Shown here one piece after another: positions 7,381 to 15,832 of a stretch of DNA of 64,000 nt; position 1 is the first letter of the stretch, and the number at the start of each line of letters is the position of its first letter. The notes beneath the pieces are model-generated. The model made no database searches, was not told where the DNA came from, and saw only the letters and a program-made list of their open reading frames with translations. Source of the stretch: Dyella_D sp052115385 (GTDB lineage: Bacteria > Pseudomonadota > Gammaproteobacteria > Xanthomonadales > Rhodanobacteraceae); the NCBI RefSeq assembly GCF_052115385.1, contig NZ_JBFRGP010000002.1, positions 1 to 64,000 on the forward strand, in the 5' to 3' direction. A program made the position numbers and the translations under genes.

Positions 7381-9057
7381 ATGCTTCTGTCCCGCCGCCT
7401 TGCCGCCGCCGTGCTGCTGGCGCTCGCCATCGCACCGCTGCAAGCCGCCACGCTGCTGGTCAACGCCCGCGTGCATACGCTCGATCCCGCCAAGCCGGAG
7501 GCCACCGCCCTGGCCTGGGACGGCGAAGGCCGCCTGCTTGCCGTAGGCACTACCGCCGAGCTGCAGGAGAAGTTCGCCGGTGCGGAGGCGGTGGACGCCC
7601 ACGGCGCGACGGTGATCCCCGGCCTGATCGATGCCCATGGGCACGTGCTCGGCCTAGGCATGGTTCGCGGCCAGGCTGACCTGGTCGGTGCGCATACCAA
7701 GGCCGAAGTCGTACAACGCCTTAAGGATTTCGCCGCGAAGCTGCCGAAGGACGCCTGGCTGCTGGGCCGCGGCTGGGACCAGAACCTGTGGCCGGATAAG
7801 CAGTTTCCCAGCGCGGCCGATCTGGATGAGGCATTTCCGGATCGCCCGGTCTGGCTCGAACGCATCGACGGCCACGCGTCCTGGGCCAATACCGCGGCGA
7901 TGAAGAAGGCGAGCAAGTCGCTCGACGGCGATTGGCAGCCGGATGGCGGCCGCATCGTGCGGGTCGGCACGCGCGCCACCGGCGTGCTGGTCGACGGCGC
8001 GCAGCCGCTGGTGGGTAGCGCGGTGCCGGCGCTGACCCCGGCACAGACGCGCGACGCCTATCGCGTCGCTTTCAAGGAACTGGTGGCGCAGGGCCTGACC
8101 GGCGTGCACGACGCCGGCGTCAGCCTCAACGATTTCCGCGTGCTGCAGGGGATGGCGAAGGAAGGGGATATCCCGCTGCGCCTGTACGAAATGGCCGACG
8201 GCAACCACGCCGCGCTGGAATGGCTGTGCATGCAGGGCGGGCAATGGATCGACGACAGCGGCCGCCTGCGCATGCATACGGTGAAGCTGTACATGGACGG
8301 CGCGCTGGGCAGCCGCGGCGCGGCCCTGCTGCAGGACTACAGCGACGACCACGGCAATCGCGGCATCTTCGTCACCTCGCCGGAGGATTACCGCGTCGCC
8401 GTGGACAAGGCGCACAAGTGCGGCGTCCAGGTGGCCACGCATGCCATCGGCGACCGCGGCAATCGCATGGTGCTGGATACCTATCAGGCCGTGCTTGGCA
8501 AGGACGCGCAAGGCGACCATCGCTGGCGCGTGGAGCACGCGCAGATCCTGGCGCTGGACGACATCCCGCGCTTCGCCCAGCTGCACCTGATTGCCTCGAT
8601 GCAGCCGACCCATGCCACCTCCGACATGCCGTGGGCGGTGCAGCGCCTTGGCGTCGAGCGGCTGAAGGGTGCCTATGCCTGGCAGCGCTTCCTGCACGAG
8701 CAGGTGCCGCTGGCCTTCGGTTCGGATTTTCCGGTGGAAAGCCCCAATCCGATGCTGGGCATCTATGCGGCGGTGACCCGCCAGGATCTGAAGGGCCAGC
8801 CGCCGGGCGGCTGGCTGCCCGAGCAGAAGGTCAGCCGCATCCAGGCACTGGCGGGCTTTACCCGCACGGCGGCCTATGCGGCTTTCATGGAGCGCGAGGT
8901 GGGCATGCTGCGGGAAGGCATGCGCGCCGACTTCGTGGTGCTCAATGCCGATCCGCTGACCATTCCGCCGCGGCAGATCGCCGACCTCAAGCCGCTCAGC
9001 ACCTGGGTCGACGGCAAGGCCGTGTACCAGGCCGGAAAAGCCGACGCCGCGCGATGA
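7381..9057 (+). CDS. Secreted or periplasmic metal-dependent amidohydrolase (amidohydrolase 3 / YtcJ-like)
   Basis: This encodes 558 residues. A signal peptide of about 22 residues (LLSRRLAAAVLLALAIAPLQA) precedes the mature part. Motifs of the amidohydrolase superfamily are present: GLIDAHGH (metal-binding HxH), ATHAIGDRGN, RVEHAQIL and GSDFPVESPNP (metal-binding Asp). The large middle insertion and the N-terminal LLVNARVHTLD strand are typical of the YtcJ/amidohydrolase 3 group, whose substrates are mostly unknown amides, carbamates or ureas. The reaction is therefore an inference at class level only. It is a single gene, followed by a 10-bp hairpin (9043-9070) overlapping its stop and then the convergent azoR. 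Confidence 0.85.
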   Translation: MLLSRRLAAAVLLALAIAPLQAATLLVNARVHTLDPAKPEATALAWDGEGRLLAVGTTAELQEKFAGAEAVDAHGATVIPGLIDAHGHVLGLGMVRGQADLVGAHTKAEVVQRLKDFAAKLPKDAWLLGRGWDQNLWPDKQFPSAADLDEAFPDRPVWLERIDGHASWANTAAMKKASKSLDGDWQPDGGRIVRVGTRATGVLVDGAQPLVGSAVPALTPAQTRDAYRVAFKELVAQGLTGVHDAGVSLNDFRVLQGMAKEGDIPLRLYEMADGNHAALEWLCMQGGQWIDDSGRLRMHTVKLYMDGALGSRGAALLQDYSDDHGNRGIFVTSPEDYRVAVDKAHKCGVQVATHAIGDRGNRMVLDTYQAVLGKDAQGDHRWRVEHAQILALDDIPRFAQLHLIASMQPTHATSDMPWAVQRLGVERLKGAYAWQRFLHEQVPLAFGSDFPVESPNPMLGIYAAVTRQDLKGQPPGGWLPEQKVSRIQALAGFTRTAAYAAFMEREVGMLREGMRADFVVLNADPLTIPPRQIADLKPLSTWVDGKAVYQAGKADAAR

Positions 9058-9118
9058 ATTGCGCGGCGTCAGCCTGGGGGGAGCGTGGGATGCTCGATCG
9101 AGGGGGAAGCGGCAGCGC

Positions 9119-9703
9119 TTAAGCAGCCTTGCGGGCGACCACGCCGATGCTGGCCTGCGCGGTCTTCAGCGCCTCGGTCTTGTGGTCGGCGCTGACGTTG
9201 ACGCCTTCGGCGCGGACGAATTCCACGTCGGTGACGCCAAGGAAACCAAGCACCGCGCGCAGGTACGGCTCCTGGAAGTCGAACGGCTGGGCGGCGGTGC
9301 CCTGGCCGTAGAAGCCGCCGCGGCTGGAGGCGATCACCACGCGCTTGCCCTTGGCCAGGCCTTCGGGGCCGTTCGCGGTGTAGTGGAAGGTCTTGCCGGC
9401 AACCGCCACGCGGTCGATCCAGGCCTTCAGTGCGCTCGGCACCGAGAAGTTGTACATCGGGGCGCCGATCACGATCACGTCGGCGGCCAGGAATTCTTCC
9501 AGCACGGCGCTGCCAAGCATGGCGCTGGGGTCGGCGGCGTCGGCCACCGGGGTCCAATGGGGCAGGGGCTGGGCGGCGAGGTCGCGGTAGGTCACTTCCA
9601 CGCCCGGCTGTTCGCGGACCAGCTCGGCTACGATGGAAGCGGTCAGGCCGCGCGACACCGAGTGGCTGCCCAGGGCGCTGGAATCGATATGCAGGAGTTT
9701 CAT
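9119..9703 (-). CDS. azoR: FMN-dependent NADH-azoreductase
   Basis: This encodes 194 residues, the usual AzoR length. The flavodoxin-like start MKLLHIDSSALGSHSVSR, the middle GAPMYNFSVPSALKAWIDRV (FMN and dimer contact) and ASSRGGFYG are family hallmarks. It reduces azo compounds and quinones with NADH, using FMN, in the cytoplasm. The ATG at 9703 is chosen because the upstream in-frame extension has no family similarity. It is divergent from a LysR-type gene, with 122 bp between the starts, which suggests that regulator controls it. Confidence 0.9.
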   Translation of the reverse strand: MKLLHIDSSALGSHSVSRGLTASIVAELVREQPGVEVTYRDLAAQPLPHWTPVADAADPSAMLGSAVLEEFLAADVIVIGAPMYNFSVPSALKAWIDRVAVAGKTFHYTANGPEGLAKGKRVVIASSRGGFYGQGTAAQPFDFQEPYLRAVLGFLGVTDVEFVRAEGVNVSADHKTEALKTAQASIGVVARKAA

Positions 9704-9805
9704 GGCGCTATTCCTCAGGTGCGGGGGCCGATCGGTATGCCGGCGACGGGAATAACGATATTCTTGGAACAATCGCCCGATAAGATGGGCAATCAAGAAC
9801 GAATT

Positions 9806-9821
9806 GTTTCATATTGGAAAC
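9806..9821. promoter_or_regulatory. Palindrome in the azoR/LysR divergent region
   Basis: GTTTC-ATATTG-GAAAC (perfect 5-bp arms, 6-base spacer) ends 4 bases before the LysR start codon. It is a candidate operator for autoregulation. Its right arm doubles as the ribosome-binding region of the LysR gene. Confidence 0.4.
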
Positions 9822-9825
9822 GACG

Positions 9826-10791
9826 ATGAGCGTACTCGACGGCGCCCTGCAGGACCTCAACGATCTGTATTTCTTCGCCTCGGTGGTGGAGCACGGCGGT
9901 TTTTCGGCCGCCGGGCGCGCGCTGGGCATCCCCAAGTCGCGCCTGAGCAAGCGCATCGCGCAGTTGGAGGAACGCCTGGGCGTACGCCTGCTGCAGCGGA
10001 CCACCCGGCGCTTCGTGGTCACCGAGGTGGGCGAGCGCTTCTATTCGCACTGCCGCGCGGTGCTGGAAGAGGCGCGCGCCGCCCAGGACGCGGTGGACGA
10101 GCTGCGCACCGAGCCGCGCGGCGTGGTGCGCGTGAGCTGTCCCAATTCGCTGGCGCAGACCATCGTCGCGCACGTGCTGCCGGACTTCCTGGCGCAGCAC
10201 CCCAAGGTGCAGGTGCGCCTGCAGGCGACCAATCGCCGCGTGGACCTGATCGGCGAAGGCGTGGATGTGGCGATCCGCGTGCGTTCCAAGCTGGATACCG
10301 ACGCCACCCTGGTGATGCGCACCTTCGGCCAGTCGCGCGTGCTGATCGTGGCCAGCCCGAAACTGCTCGAGCAGACCGGGCGCCCGAAGCTGCCGGCGGA
10401 TCTGGCGGCGATCCCGGCGCTGGCGATGAACGAGCACGAGGGCGCGCATAGCTGGGAGCTGCTGGGCGCGGACAACGAACGCGTGGTGGTGGATATCCAG
10501 CCGCGACTGATCTGCGGCGATTTCTCCGTGCTGCTCGAATCCGCACGGCGCGGGATCGGCGTCACCCTGCTGCCGGAATTCGTCTGCGCGCCGGCGATCA
10601 CCAATGGCGACCTGGAAGTGCTGCTGCCGGATTGGAGCGTGCCCGAGGGCACCATGCATTTCGTCTATCCGACCCGCCGCGGCCTGCTGCCCGGCGTGCG
10701 CGCCTTCGTCGACTTCCTGGCCGAGCGCCTGCCGCAGGCGACGCTGCAGAAGCACGAGCAATGCCGCAAGCGGCCGATGCCGGATATCTGA
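9826..10791 (+). CDS. LysR-family transcriptional regulator, divergent from azoR
   Basis: This encodes 321 residues. The N-terminal winged helix-turn-helix (about 5-65) has the typical DLYFFASVVEHGGFSAAGRA opening, followed by IPKSRLSKRIAQLEERLGVRL. The C-terminal LysR substrate-binding domain runs from about 90 to 300. ATG 9826 is preferred because GGAAA lies 5 bases upstream; an upstream TTG at 9814 would also be in frame. Its divergent position next to azoR suggests it senses quinones or similar electrophiles and controls that reductase, as several LysR-azoreductase pairs do. The ligand is not known. Confidence 0.85.
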   Translation: MSVLDGALQDLNDLYFFASVVEHGGFSAAGRALGIPKSRLSKRIAQLEERLGVRLLQRTTRRFVVTEVGERFYSHCRAVLEEARAAQDAVDELRTEPRGVVRVSCPNSLAQTIVAHVLPDFLAQHPKVQVRLQATNRRVDLIGEGVDVAIRVRSKLDTDATLVMRTFGQSRVLIVASPKLLEQTGRPKLPADLAAIPALAMNEHEGAHSWELLGADNERVVVDIQPRLICGDFSVLLESARRGIGVTLLPEFVCAPAITNGDLEVLLPDWSVPEGTMHFVYPTRRGLLPGVRAFVDFLAERLPQATLQKHEQCRKRPMPDI

Positions 10792-10867
10792 AATGGTCGG
10801 GCCCCGGAGGCCCGAAACCTTCCGCGTGCTAGCATCCCGTTTGGCCTTCCAAACCCCTAGAGCCTCG

Positions 10868-12013
10868 ATGCATATCGACACCAAGCTTCCGAAGGTGGGC
10901 ACCACCATCTTCAGCGTGATGAGCCAGCTCGCCGTCGAGCACCAGGCCGTGAACCTGGGGCAGGGCTTTCCCGATTTCGAACCGCCGGCAGCGTTGCGCG
11001 AGGCGATCGCCCGCGCGATGGCCGAAGGGCGCAACCAGTACGCGCCGGGCATCGGCCTGCCGACGCTGCGCGAGCAGATCGCGCTGAAGACCGAGCGCAT
11101 GTACGGGCGCCGCATCGACGCCGCCACCGAAGTCACCGTCACCTCCGGTGCTACCGAGGCACTGTTCGCGGCGATCGCCGCGGTGGTGCGCGCGGGCGAC
11201 GAGGTGATCGTGTTCGATCCGGCCTACGACAGCTACGAGCCGGCGATCGACCTGCAGGGCGCGAAGGCGGTGCACATCCCGCTTACCGTGCCGAGCTTCG
11301 GCATCGACTGGCAGCGCGTGCGCGACGCCGTCACGCCGCGCACGCGGATGATCCTGATCAACAGCCCGCACAATCCTTCCGGCGCGGTGCTGTCGGCGGC
11401 CGACCTGGACGAACTCGCGGCGATCGTGCGCGACACCGAAATCGTGGTGCTGTCCGACGAGGTGTACGAGCACATCGTGTTCGACCGCGCGCTGCACCAG
11501 AGCGTGCTGCGCCACGCGGAGCTGGCCGGGCGCAGCATCGTGGTGTCCTCGTTCGGCAAGACCTATCACTGCACCGGCTGGAAGCTCGGCTACGCGGTGG
11601 CGCCGGCGGCGCTGTCGGCGGAGTTCCGCAAGGTGCACCAGTACCTCACCTTCTGCACCTTCCATCCGGCCCAGGTGGCGTTCGCCGAGTTCATGGCGAG
11701 CACGCCGGAGCATTACCTGGAACTGCCGGCGTTCTACCAGGCCAAGCGCGATCGTTTCCGCGCGCTGATCCAGCCGTCGCGCTTCAAGCTGCTCGACGTG
11801 CCGGGCGGCTATTTCCAGCTGGTCGATTACTCGGCCATCCGCGACGAGCCGGACGTGGCGTTCTGCGAGTGGCTGGTGAAGCAGGGCGGCGTGGCGGCGA
11901 TTCCGCTGGCGCCGTTCTACGAGACCGCGCCGGACACGCGCCTGGTCCGCCTGTGCTTCGCCAAGAGCGATGCCACCATGGAAGCCGCGGCGGAGCGTCT
12001 ATGCAAGCTCTGA
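10868..12013 (+). CDS. PLP-dependent methionine aminotransferase (YbdL-like)
   Basis: This encodes 381 residues, a class I/II aminotransferase. It has the NLGQGFPDF opening, the NSPHNPSG substrate motif, SDEVYEHIVFD, and SSFGKTYHCTGWKLGY containing the Schiff-base lysine. YbdL-type enzymes transaminate methionine, glutamine and aromatic amino acids with oxoacids. The stop overlaps the start of an omega-amidase, a pairing known from methionine salvage: the transaminase makes methionine from 2-oxo-4-methylthiobutanoate using glutamine, and the amidase hydrolyses the alpha-ketoglutaramate left over. The start at ATG 10868 fits the family N-terminus. Confidence 0.87.
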   Translation: MHIDTKLPKVGTTIFSVMSQLAVEHQAVNLGQGFPDFEPPAALREAIARAMAEGRNQYAPGIGLPTLREQIALKTERMYGRRIDAATEVTVTSGATEALFAAIAAVVRAGDEVIVFDPAYDSYEPAIDLQGAKAVHIPLTVPSFGIDWQRVRDAVTPRTRMILINSPHNPSGAVLSAADLDELAAIVRDTEIVVLSDEVYEHIVFDRALHQSVLRHAELAGRSIVVSSFGKTYHCTGWKLGYAVAPAALSAEFRKVHQYLTFCTFHPAQVAFAEFMASTPEHYLELPAFYQAKRDRFRALIQPSRFKLLDVPGGYFQLVDYSAIRDEPDVAFCEWLVKQGGVAAIPLAPFYETAPDTRLVRLCFAKSDATMEAAAERLCKL

Positions 12014-12801
12014 GCGTGAGCCTGGTGCAGGGCGCCACGCGCTGGCACGACGCAGCGGCCAATCGCGAGTATTACGGCGCGCTGGTGCGCGGCGTGGCGG
12101 GCAAGAGCGATCTGATCGTGTTGCCGGAAACCTTCCTCTCCGGCTTCAGCAACGACACCCGCGCCAGCGCGGAAACCATGGATGGCGAGGGCGTGGCCTG
12201 GCTGCGTGCGCTGGCGCAGGAAGTCGGCGCCACCTTGTGCGGCAGCCTGGCGATCCGCGAAGGCGATACGGTCTACAACCGCTTGCTGTGGGTGCGCCCG
12301 GACGGCAGCTTCGCGCAGTACGACAAGCGCCATCTGTTCCGCATGGCCGGCGAGCACACCCGCTATGGCGGCGGCCGCGAGCGGCTGATCGTGGAACTGA
12401 AGGGTTGGCGCATCCTGCCGCAGGTCTGCTACGACCTGCGCTTCCCGGTCTGGCTGCGCAATCGCCGCGCGGAAACAGCGGCGGGCGGCATGGACTACGA
12501 CCTGGCCATCTTCGTCGCCAACTGGCCGGCACCGCGCCGCCAGCCGTGGCGCACGCTGCTGCGCGCGCGCGCGATCGAGAACCTCAGCTATGTGGTCGGG
12601 CTCAATCGTGTCGGCGTCGATGGCAACGATCTGCCGTATGCTGGCGACAGCGCGGTACTCGATGCAGTGGGCGAGCCGCTGATCGAACTGGGTGCGCAGG
12701 AGCAGGTGGCGACGGTGACGCTGGATCCGGCGCCGTTGCTCGCGCATCGCGAGCGCTTTCCGGCGTGGATGGATGCGGACGAGTTTTCGCTGCAGCCGTA
12801 A
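12001..12801 (+). CDS. Omega-amidase (YafV-like nitrilase-superfamily amidohydrolase)
   Basis: This encodes 266 residues. The nitrilase catalytic triad is visible: E in LPETFLSGF, K in YDKRHLF and C in QVCYDLRFP. The RHLFRMAGEH segment is typical of the omega-amidase branch. It hydrolyses alpha-ketoglutaramate to 2-oxoglutarate and ammonia, pulling the partner transaminase reaction forward. The ATG lies within the last 13 bases of the transaminase gene (translational coupling). A strong terminator follows at 12820-12847. Confidence 0.87.
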   Translation: MQALSVSLVQGATRWHDAAANREYYGALVRGVAGKSDLIVLPETFLSGFSNDTRASAETMDGEGVAWLRALAQEVGATLCGSLAIREGDTVYNRLLWVRPDGSFAQYDKRHLFRMAGEHTRYGGGRERLIVELKGWRILPQVCYDLRFPVWLRNRRAETAAGGMDYDLAIFVANWPAPRRQPWRTLLRARAIENLSYVVGLNRVGVDGNDLPYAGDSAVLDAVGEPLIELGAQEQVATVTLDPAPLLAHRERFPAWMDADEFSLQP

Positions 12802-12819
12802 GTGCATTCGCAGCGCATG

Positions 12820-12847
12820 AAAAAGGCCGCCATAGGGCGGCCTTTTT
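12820..12847 (+). terminator. Intrinsic terminator after the methionine-salvage pair
   Basis: AAAAAGGCCGCC and GGGCGGCCTTTTT form a stem with a 3-5 base loop. The symmetrical A and T runs allow use from both strands. Confidence 0.8.
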
Positions 12848-12848
12848 C

Positions 12849-12938
12849 GTAGGTTGGGGTGAGCGTAGCGAACCCCAACGTTGCACAACGCATACGTTGC
12901 GCGATGTTGGGGTTCGCCTTCGGCTCACCCCAACCTAC
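12849..12938. repeat. REP-like inverted repeat, copy 1
   Basis: The 16-base arms GTAGGTTGGGGTGAGC (12849-12864) and GCTCACCCCAACCTAC (12923-12938) are perfect complements, each followed internally by a second GAACCCCAAC/GTTGGGGTTC pair. Five copies occur in this window, all between genes. It ends 10 bases before the arsC stop codon. Confidence 0.85.
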
Positions 12939-12948
12939 GCCGTGCGCA

Positions 12949-13299
12949 TCAAAGAATGCCGAGCACCGACTCGGGCGGACGCCCGAGCTTTGCCTTGCCA
13001 TTGGCAACCACGATCGGCCGCTCGATCAGCCGCGGATGCCGCGACATCGCCGCGAGCAGGTCGTGCTCGCTGAGCGAAGGATCGTCCAGGCCCAGCTCGG
13101 CGTATTCCGTCTCACCCTTGCGGATCAGTTCGCGCGCGCTCATGCCGAGCTGGTCGAGCAGCTGGGTCAGCTCCTCGACGCTGGGCGGAGTGTCGAGGTA
13201 GTTGATCACCTCGCACTGGCAACCGCGCTCCTGCAGCAGCGCCAGCGTCGCGCGCGACTTGGAGCATTGCTGGTTGTGATAGATGCGGACCGCGTGCAT
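12949..13299 (-). CDS. arsC: ArsC-family arsenate reductase (glutaredoxin type)
   Basis: This encodes 116 residues. The thioredoxin-like ArsC fold opens IYHNQQCSKSRATLALL, with the catalytic Cys in QCSKSR, and ends with RPIVVANGKAKLGRPPE, containing the conserved cis-Pro and Arg. Members reduce arsenate using glutathione and glutaredoxin, but many chromosomal copies of this YffB/ArsC family have unproven substrates. No ars regulator or pump is adjacent. It follows rluB on the minus strand with 8 bases between and may be the last gene of the scpA-scpB-rluB operon. Confidence 0.82.
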   Translation of the reverse strand: MHAVRIYHNQQCSKSRATLALLQERGCQCEVINYLDTPPSVEELTQLLDQLGMSARELIRKGETEYAELGLDDPSLSEHDLLAAMSRHPRLIERPIVVANGKAKLGRPPESVLGIL

Positions 13300-13307
13300 C
13301 GGGTCGC

Positions 13308-14849
13308 TCAGCGATTGCCGCCGCGCGGACCGCCGCGGCCGCCACCCTGCGGACGCCCGCCACCGCCGCCGCCACCGCCGTGACGGTTGCCGCCACCCTG
13401 GCCGGAGCGATTGCCGCCGCCCTGGCCCGGACGCCCGCCACCGCCACCCTGGCCGCCCGGACGAGCACCGCCGCTGCGCGCCTGCGGACGCCCACCCTTG
13501 CCACCCTGACCACCCTGGCCGCCGGCGTAACCGCCGCCGTGGCTGCGATTACCGCCGCCAGCACCACCGCCGAAGCCGCCGTAAGGATTGCCGCTGCCCT
13601 GCGCCTGCCCACCGGGGCCGCGCTTGCCGGCCCCGCCGCCGCCGCTGCGGCGATTGCCGCCAGCGTAACCCTGGCCCTGGCCCTGGCCACCACTGGCGCC
13701 GCCACCGCCGCGGCTCTCACCGGCGAACCAGGTGCGCACCGACGGCAGTTCCTGGCCCGGCGCGACGCCGCGCTTGCCACCCGTGTTGCGGCGGCCGGCA
13801 TTCGCGTTCGGTCCGCGCTCGGGGCGGGCGACGTTGCCGTTCACTTCCTTGCCCGGACGACGGCGCTGCTGCTTGCCGCGCGCGGGTTCCTCGCGGATGC
13901 GGTCATAGGCGCGCAGTTCGCGCGCTTCGTCCTGGTAGCCGCCGCTCCACGCGCTACCGGTGCCGCGCTCGGGGCGGTATTCGGTGACGTTGCGGGTGGC
14001 ACGGCGCTGATGCAGCACGGGGCTCAAGGTGAGCACCGGCTGCGGCGCGCCGAGGCCGCTGACCTGGCGCAGTTCCTTCACCGCCTCTTCGCCCAGCGCT
14101 TCGCAATCGCCGCGGCGCAGCGTGCGCGACAGCTCGACGCTGCCGTAGCGGATGCGCTTGAGGCGGCTGACCAGGAAGCCCTGGGAATCCCACAGGCGGC
14201 GCACCTCGCGGTTGCGGCCTTCGCGGATCACCACGCGGAACCAGCTATGGCTGCCGCCGCGGCTGATCACGCCGATCTCGTCGAAGCGCGCGGGGCCGTC
14301 TTCCAGCTCCACGCCCGCCTTCAGCTTCTCGATCATCTCGTCCGGCACTTCGCCATGCACGCGGCACAGGTATTCGCGCACCAGGCCGCTGCGCGGGTGC
14401 ATCAGCGCGTTGGCCAGCTCGCCGTCGGTGGTGAGCAGGAGCAGGCCGGTGGTGTTGATGTCCAGGCGGCCCACGGCGACCCAGCGCGCACCCTTCAGGC
14501 GCGGCAGCTGTTCGAACACGGTGGGACGGCCTTCGGGGTCTTCGCGGGTGGTCACCACGCCTTCGGGCTTGTGGTAGGCCAGCACTTCGGTCTCGTCGCG
14601 GTTGTCGGTGGCGACCACGAACTGCTTGCCGTCCAGCACCACGCGGTCGCCGGCATGCACGCTGGCGCCGATGCCGGCGGGGCTGCCGTTGACTTCGACT
14701 TCGCCGGCCTGGATGCGCTGTTCGAGCATGCGGCGCGAGCCCAGGCCCGCATTGGCCAGCACCTTGTGCAGGCGTTCTTCCAGGGCGGGCGCGTCGGTGG
14801 TGCGCGTGTCGCGCTTGAGGGTCAAAACGGATTTCTGCGGCGCATTCAT
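13308..14849 (-). CDS. rluB: 23S rRNA pseudouridine synthase RluB with a long Gly/Arg-rich tail
   Basis: This encodes 513 residues. An S4 RNA-binding domain (about 23-85) precedes a RsuA/RluB catalytic domain with the active-site Asp in VGRLDINTTGLLLLTTDGEL and the EGRNREVRRLW motif. It makes pseudouridine at position 2605 (E. coli numbering) of 23S rRNA. From about residue 290 to the end the protein is a low-complexity Gly, Arg, Gln and Asn-rich tail of over 200 residues, much longer than the E. coli tail (whole protein 291). The start overlaps the scpB stop (ATGA), so the genes are coupled. Confidence 0.9.
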   Translation of the reverse strand: MNAPQKSVLTLKRDTRTTDAPALEERLHKVLANAGLGSRRMLEQRIQAGEVEVNGSPAGIGASVHAGDRVVLDGKQFVVATDNRDETEVLAYHKPEGVVTTREDPEGRPTVFEQLPRLKGARWVAVGRLDINTTGLLLLTTDGELANALMHPRSGLVREYLCRVHGEVPDEMIEKLKAGVELEDGPARFDEIGVISRGGSHSWFRVVIREGRNREVRRLWDSQGFLVSRLKRIRYGSVELSRTLRRGDCEALGEEAVKELRQVSGLGAPQPVLTLSPVLHQRRATRNVTEYRPERGTGSAWSGGYQDEARELRAYDRIREEPARGKQQRRRPGKEVNGNVARPERGPNANAGRRNTGGKRGVAPGQELPSVRTWFAGESRGGGGASGGQGQGQGYAGGNRRSGGGGAGKRGPGGQAQGSGNPYGGFGGGAGGGNRSHGGGYAGGQGGQGGKGGRPQARSGGARPGGQGGGGGRPGQGGGNRSGQGGGNRHGGGGGGGGRPQGGGRGGPRGGNR

Positions 14850-15781
14850 GCGCGGTACTCCTCGTTGTCTTTCGTGGCGGCGCCGTTGCCGGCATCCGCT
14901 TCGTTCGCTGCCTCGGCGGCAGTGGGGGTGGATGGTGCGGCGGGGAGGTCCTCGCCGGTGTCGGGAGTCGCCGCCTCGATGGCTGCGGCCTCCTGGTGTT
15001 CTTCGATCGGCGCGGTGGGTGCCGCCGGTTCGGTGATGTCGCTGACCGCGGTTTGCGGCTGGCCCGAGACGTGGAATTCCTGTTCGCCTTCGGTGCGGCC
15101 GTTCTCGCCGTCTTCGTCTTCAGTCGCCGCTTCGGCCTCGGCCGCAGCCTCGGCTTCTGCCTGGGCCCGTTCTTCCGCCTCGCCCTCGGGATCGATCGGC
15201 AGGTCGCGCACGACGCGCGCCGGCAGGTCCTCGATAAAGCGCAGCTGCGGGTCTTCCATGTCGCGGATTTCCGACAGAGGCGGCAGCTCGTCCAGCGACT
15301 TCAGGTTGAAGTAGTCCAGGAACGCGCGGGTGGTGCCGAACAGCGCCGGCTTGCCCGGCACGTCGCGGTAACCGACCACGCGGATCCATTCGCGCTCCTC
15401 CATCGTCTTGATGATGTTGGAGGACACCACCACGCCGCGGATCTGTTCGATCTCCGGGCGGGTGATCGGCTGGCGGTAGGCGATCAGGGCCAGCGTTTCC
15501 AGCAGGGCGCGCGAGTAGCGGCTGGGTTTTTCCGTCCACATGCGCGAAATCCACGGATGAACCTCCCGGCGCACCTGGTAGCGAAAGCCGGAACCGACCT
15601 CGCGCAGCTCGACGCCGCGGCCGGCGCAATCCTCGGCCAGGGCTTCCAGCGCCCGCGACAGCTGCTCGCGGTCGACCTCGTCTTCCTCGCCGAAGAGGTC
15701 GCCCAGCTGCTGCACGGTGAGCGGCTGGGTGGCGGCGAGCAGGGCCGCTTCGATGATGTTCTTCAGTTGCTCGATCTGCAT
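14846..15781 (-). CDS. scpB: Segregation and condensation protein B
   Basis: This encodes 311 residues. The two winged-helix domains of ScpB occupy about 1-190, with conserved RYSRALLETLALIAYRQPITR and GTTRAFLDYFNLKSLDELPPL. ScpB dimers bind the ScpA kleisin and help the Smc complex fold and segregate chromosomes. Residues from about 195 onward form an acidic Ala/Glu-rich tail, an extension beyond the roughly 200-residue core. It lies 51 bp after scpA and overlaps rluB by 4 bases. Confidence 0.92.
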   Translation of the reverse strand: MQIEQLKNIIEAALLAATQPLTVQQLGDLFGEEDEVDREQLSRALEALAEDCAGRGVELREVGSGFRYQVRREVHPWISRMWTEKPSRYSRALLETLALIAYRQPITRPEIEQIRGVVVSSNIIKTMEEREWIRVVGYRDVPGKPALFGTTRAFLDYFNLKSLDELPPLSEIRDMEDPQLRFIEDLPARVVRDLPIDPEGEAEERAQAEAEAAAEAEAATEDEDGENGRTEGEQEFHVSGQPQTAVSDITEPAAPTAPIEEHQEAAAIEAATPDTGEDLPAAPSTPTAAEAANEADAGNGAATKDNEEYRA

Positions 15782-15832
15782 GGCCTGATCGGTTGAGGAT
15801 GCTCGGTTGAGAGTGTCTGGATGGGTTCGGGG

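Noticed and set aside
9043..9070. Hairpin at the end of the amidohydrolase gene as a terminator
   Set aside because: The 10-bp stem is good but no T-run follows on either strand, so termination is not supported.
13380..15314. 644-codon open frame opposite rluB and scpB
   Set aside because: Ala/Val/Thr-rich frame created by the repetitive Gly/Arg tail of rluB on the other strand.
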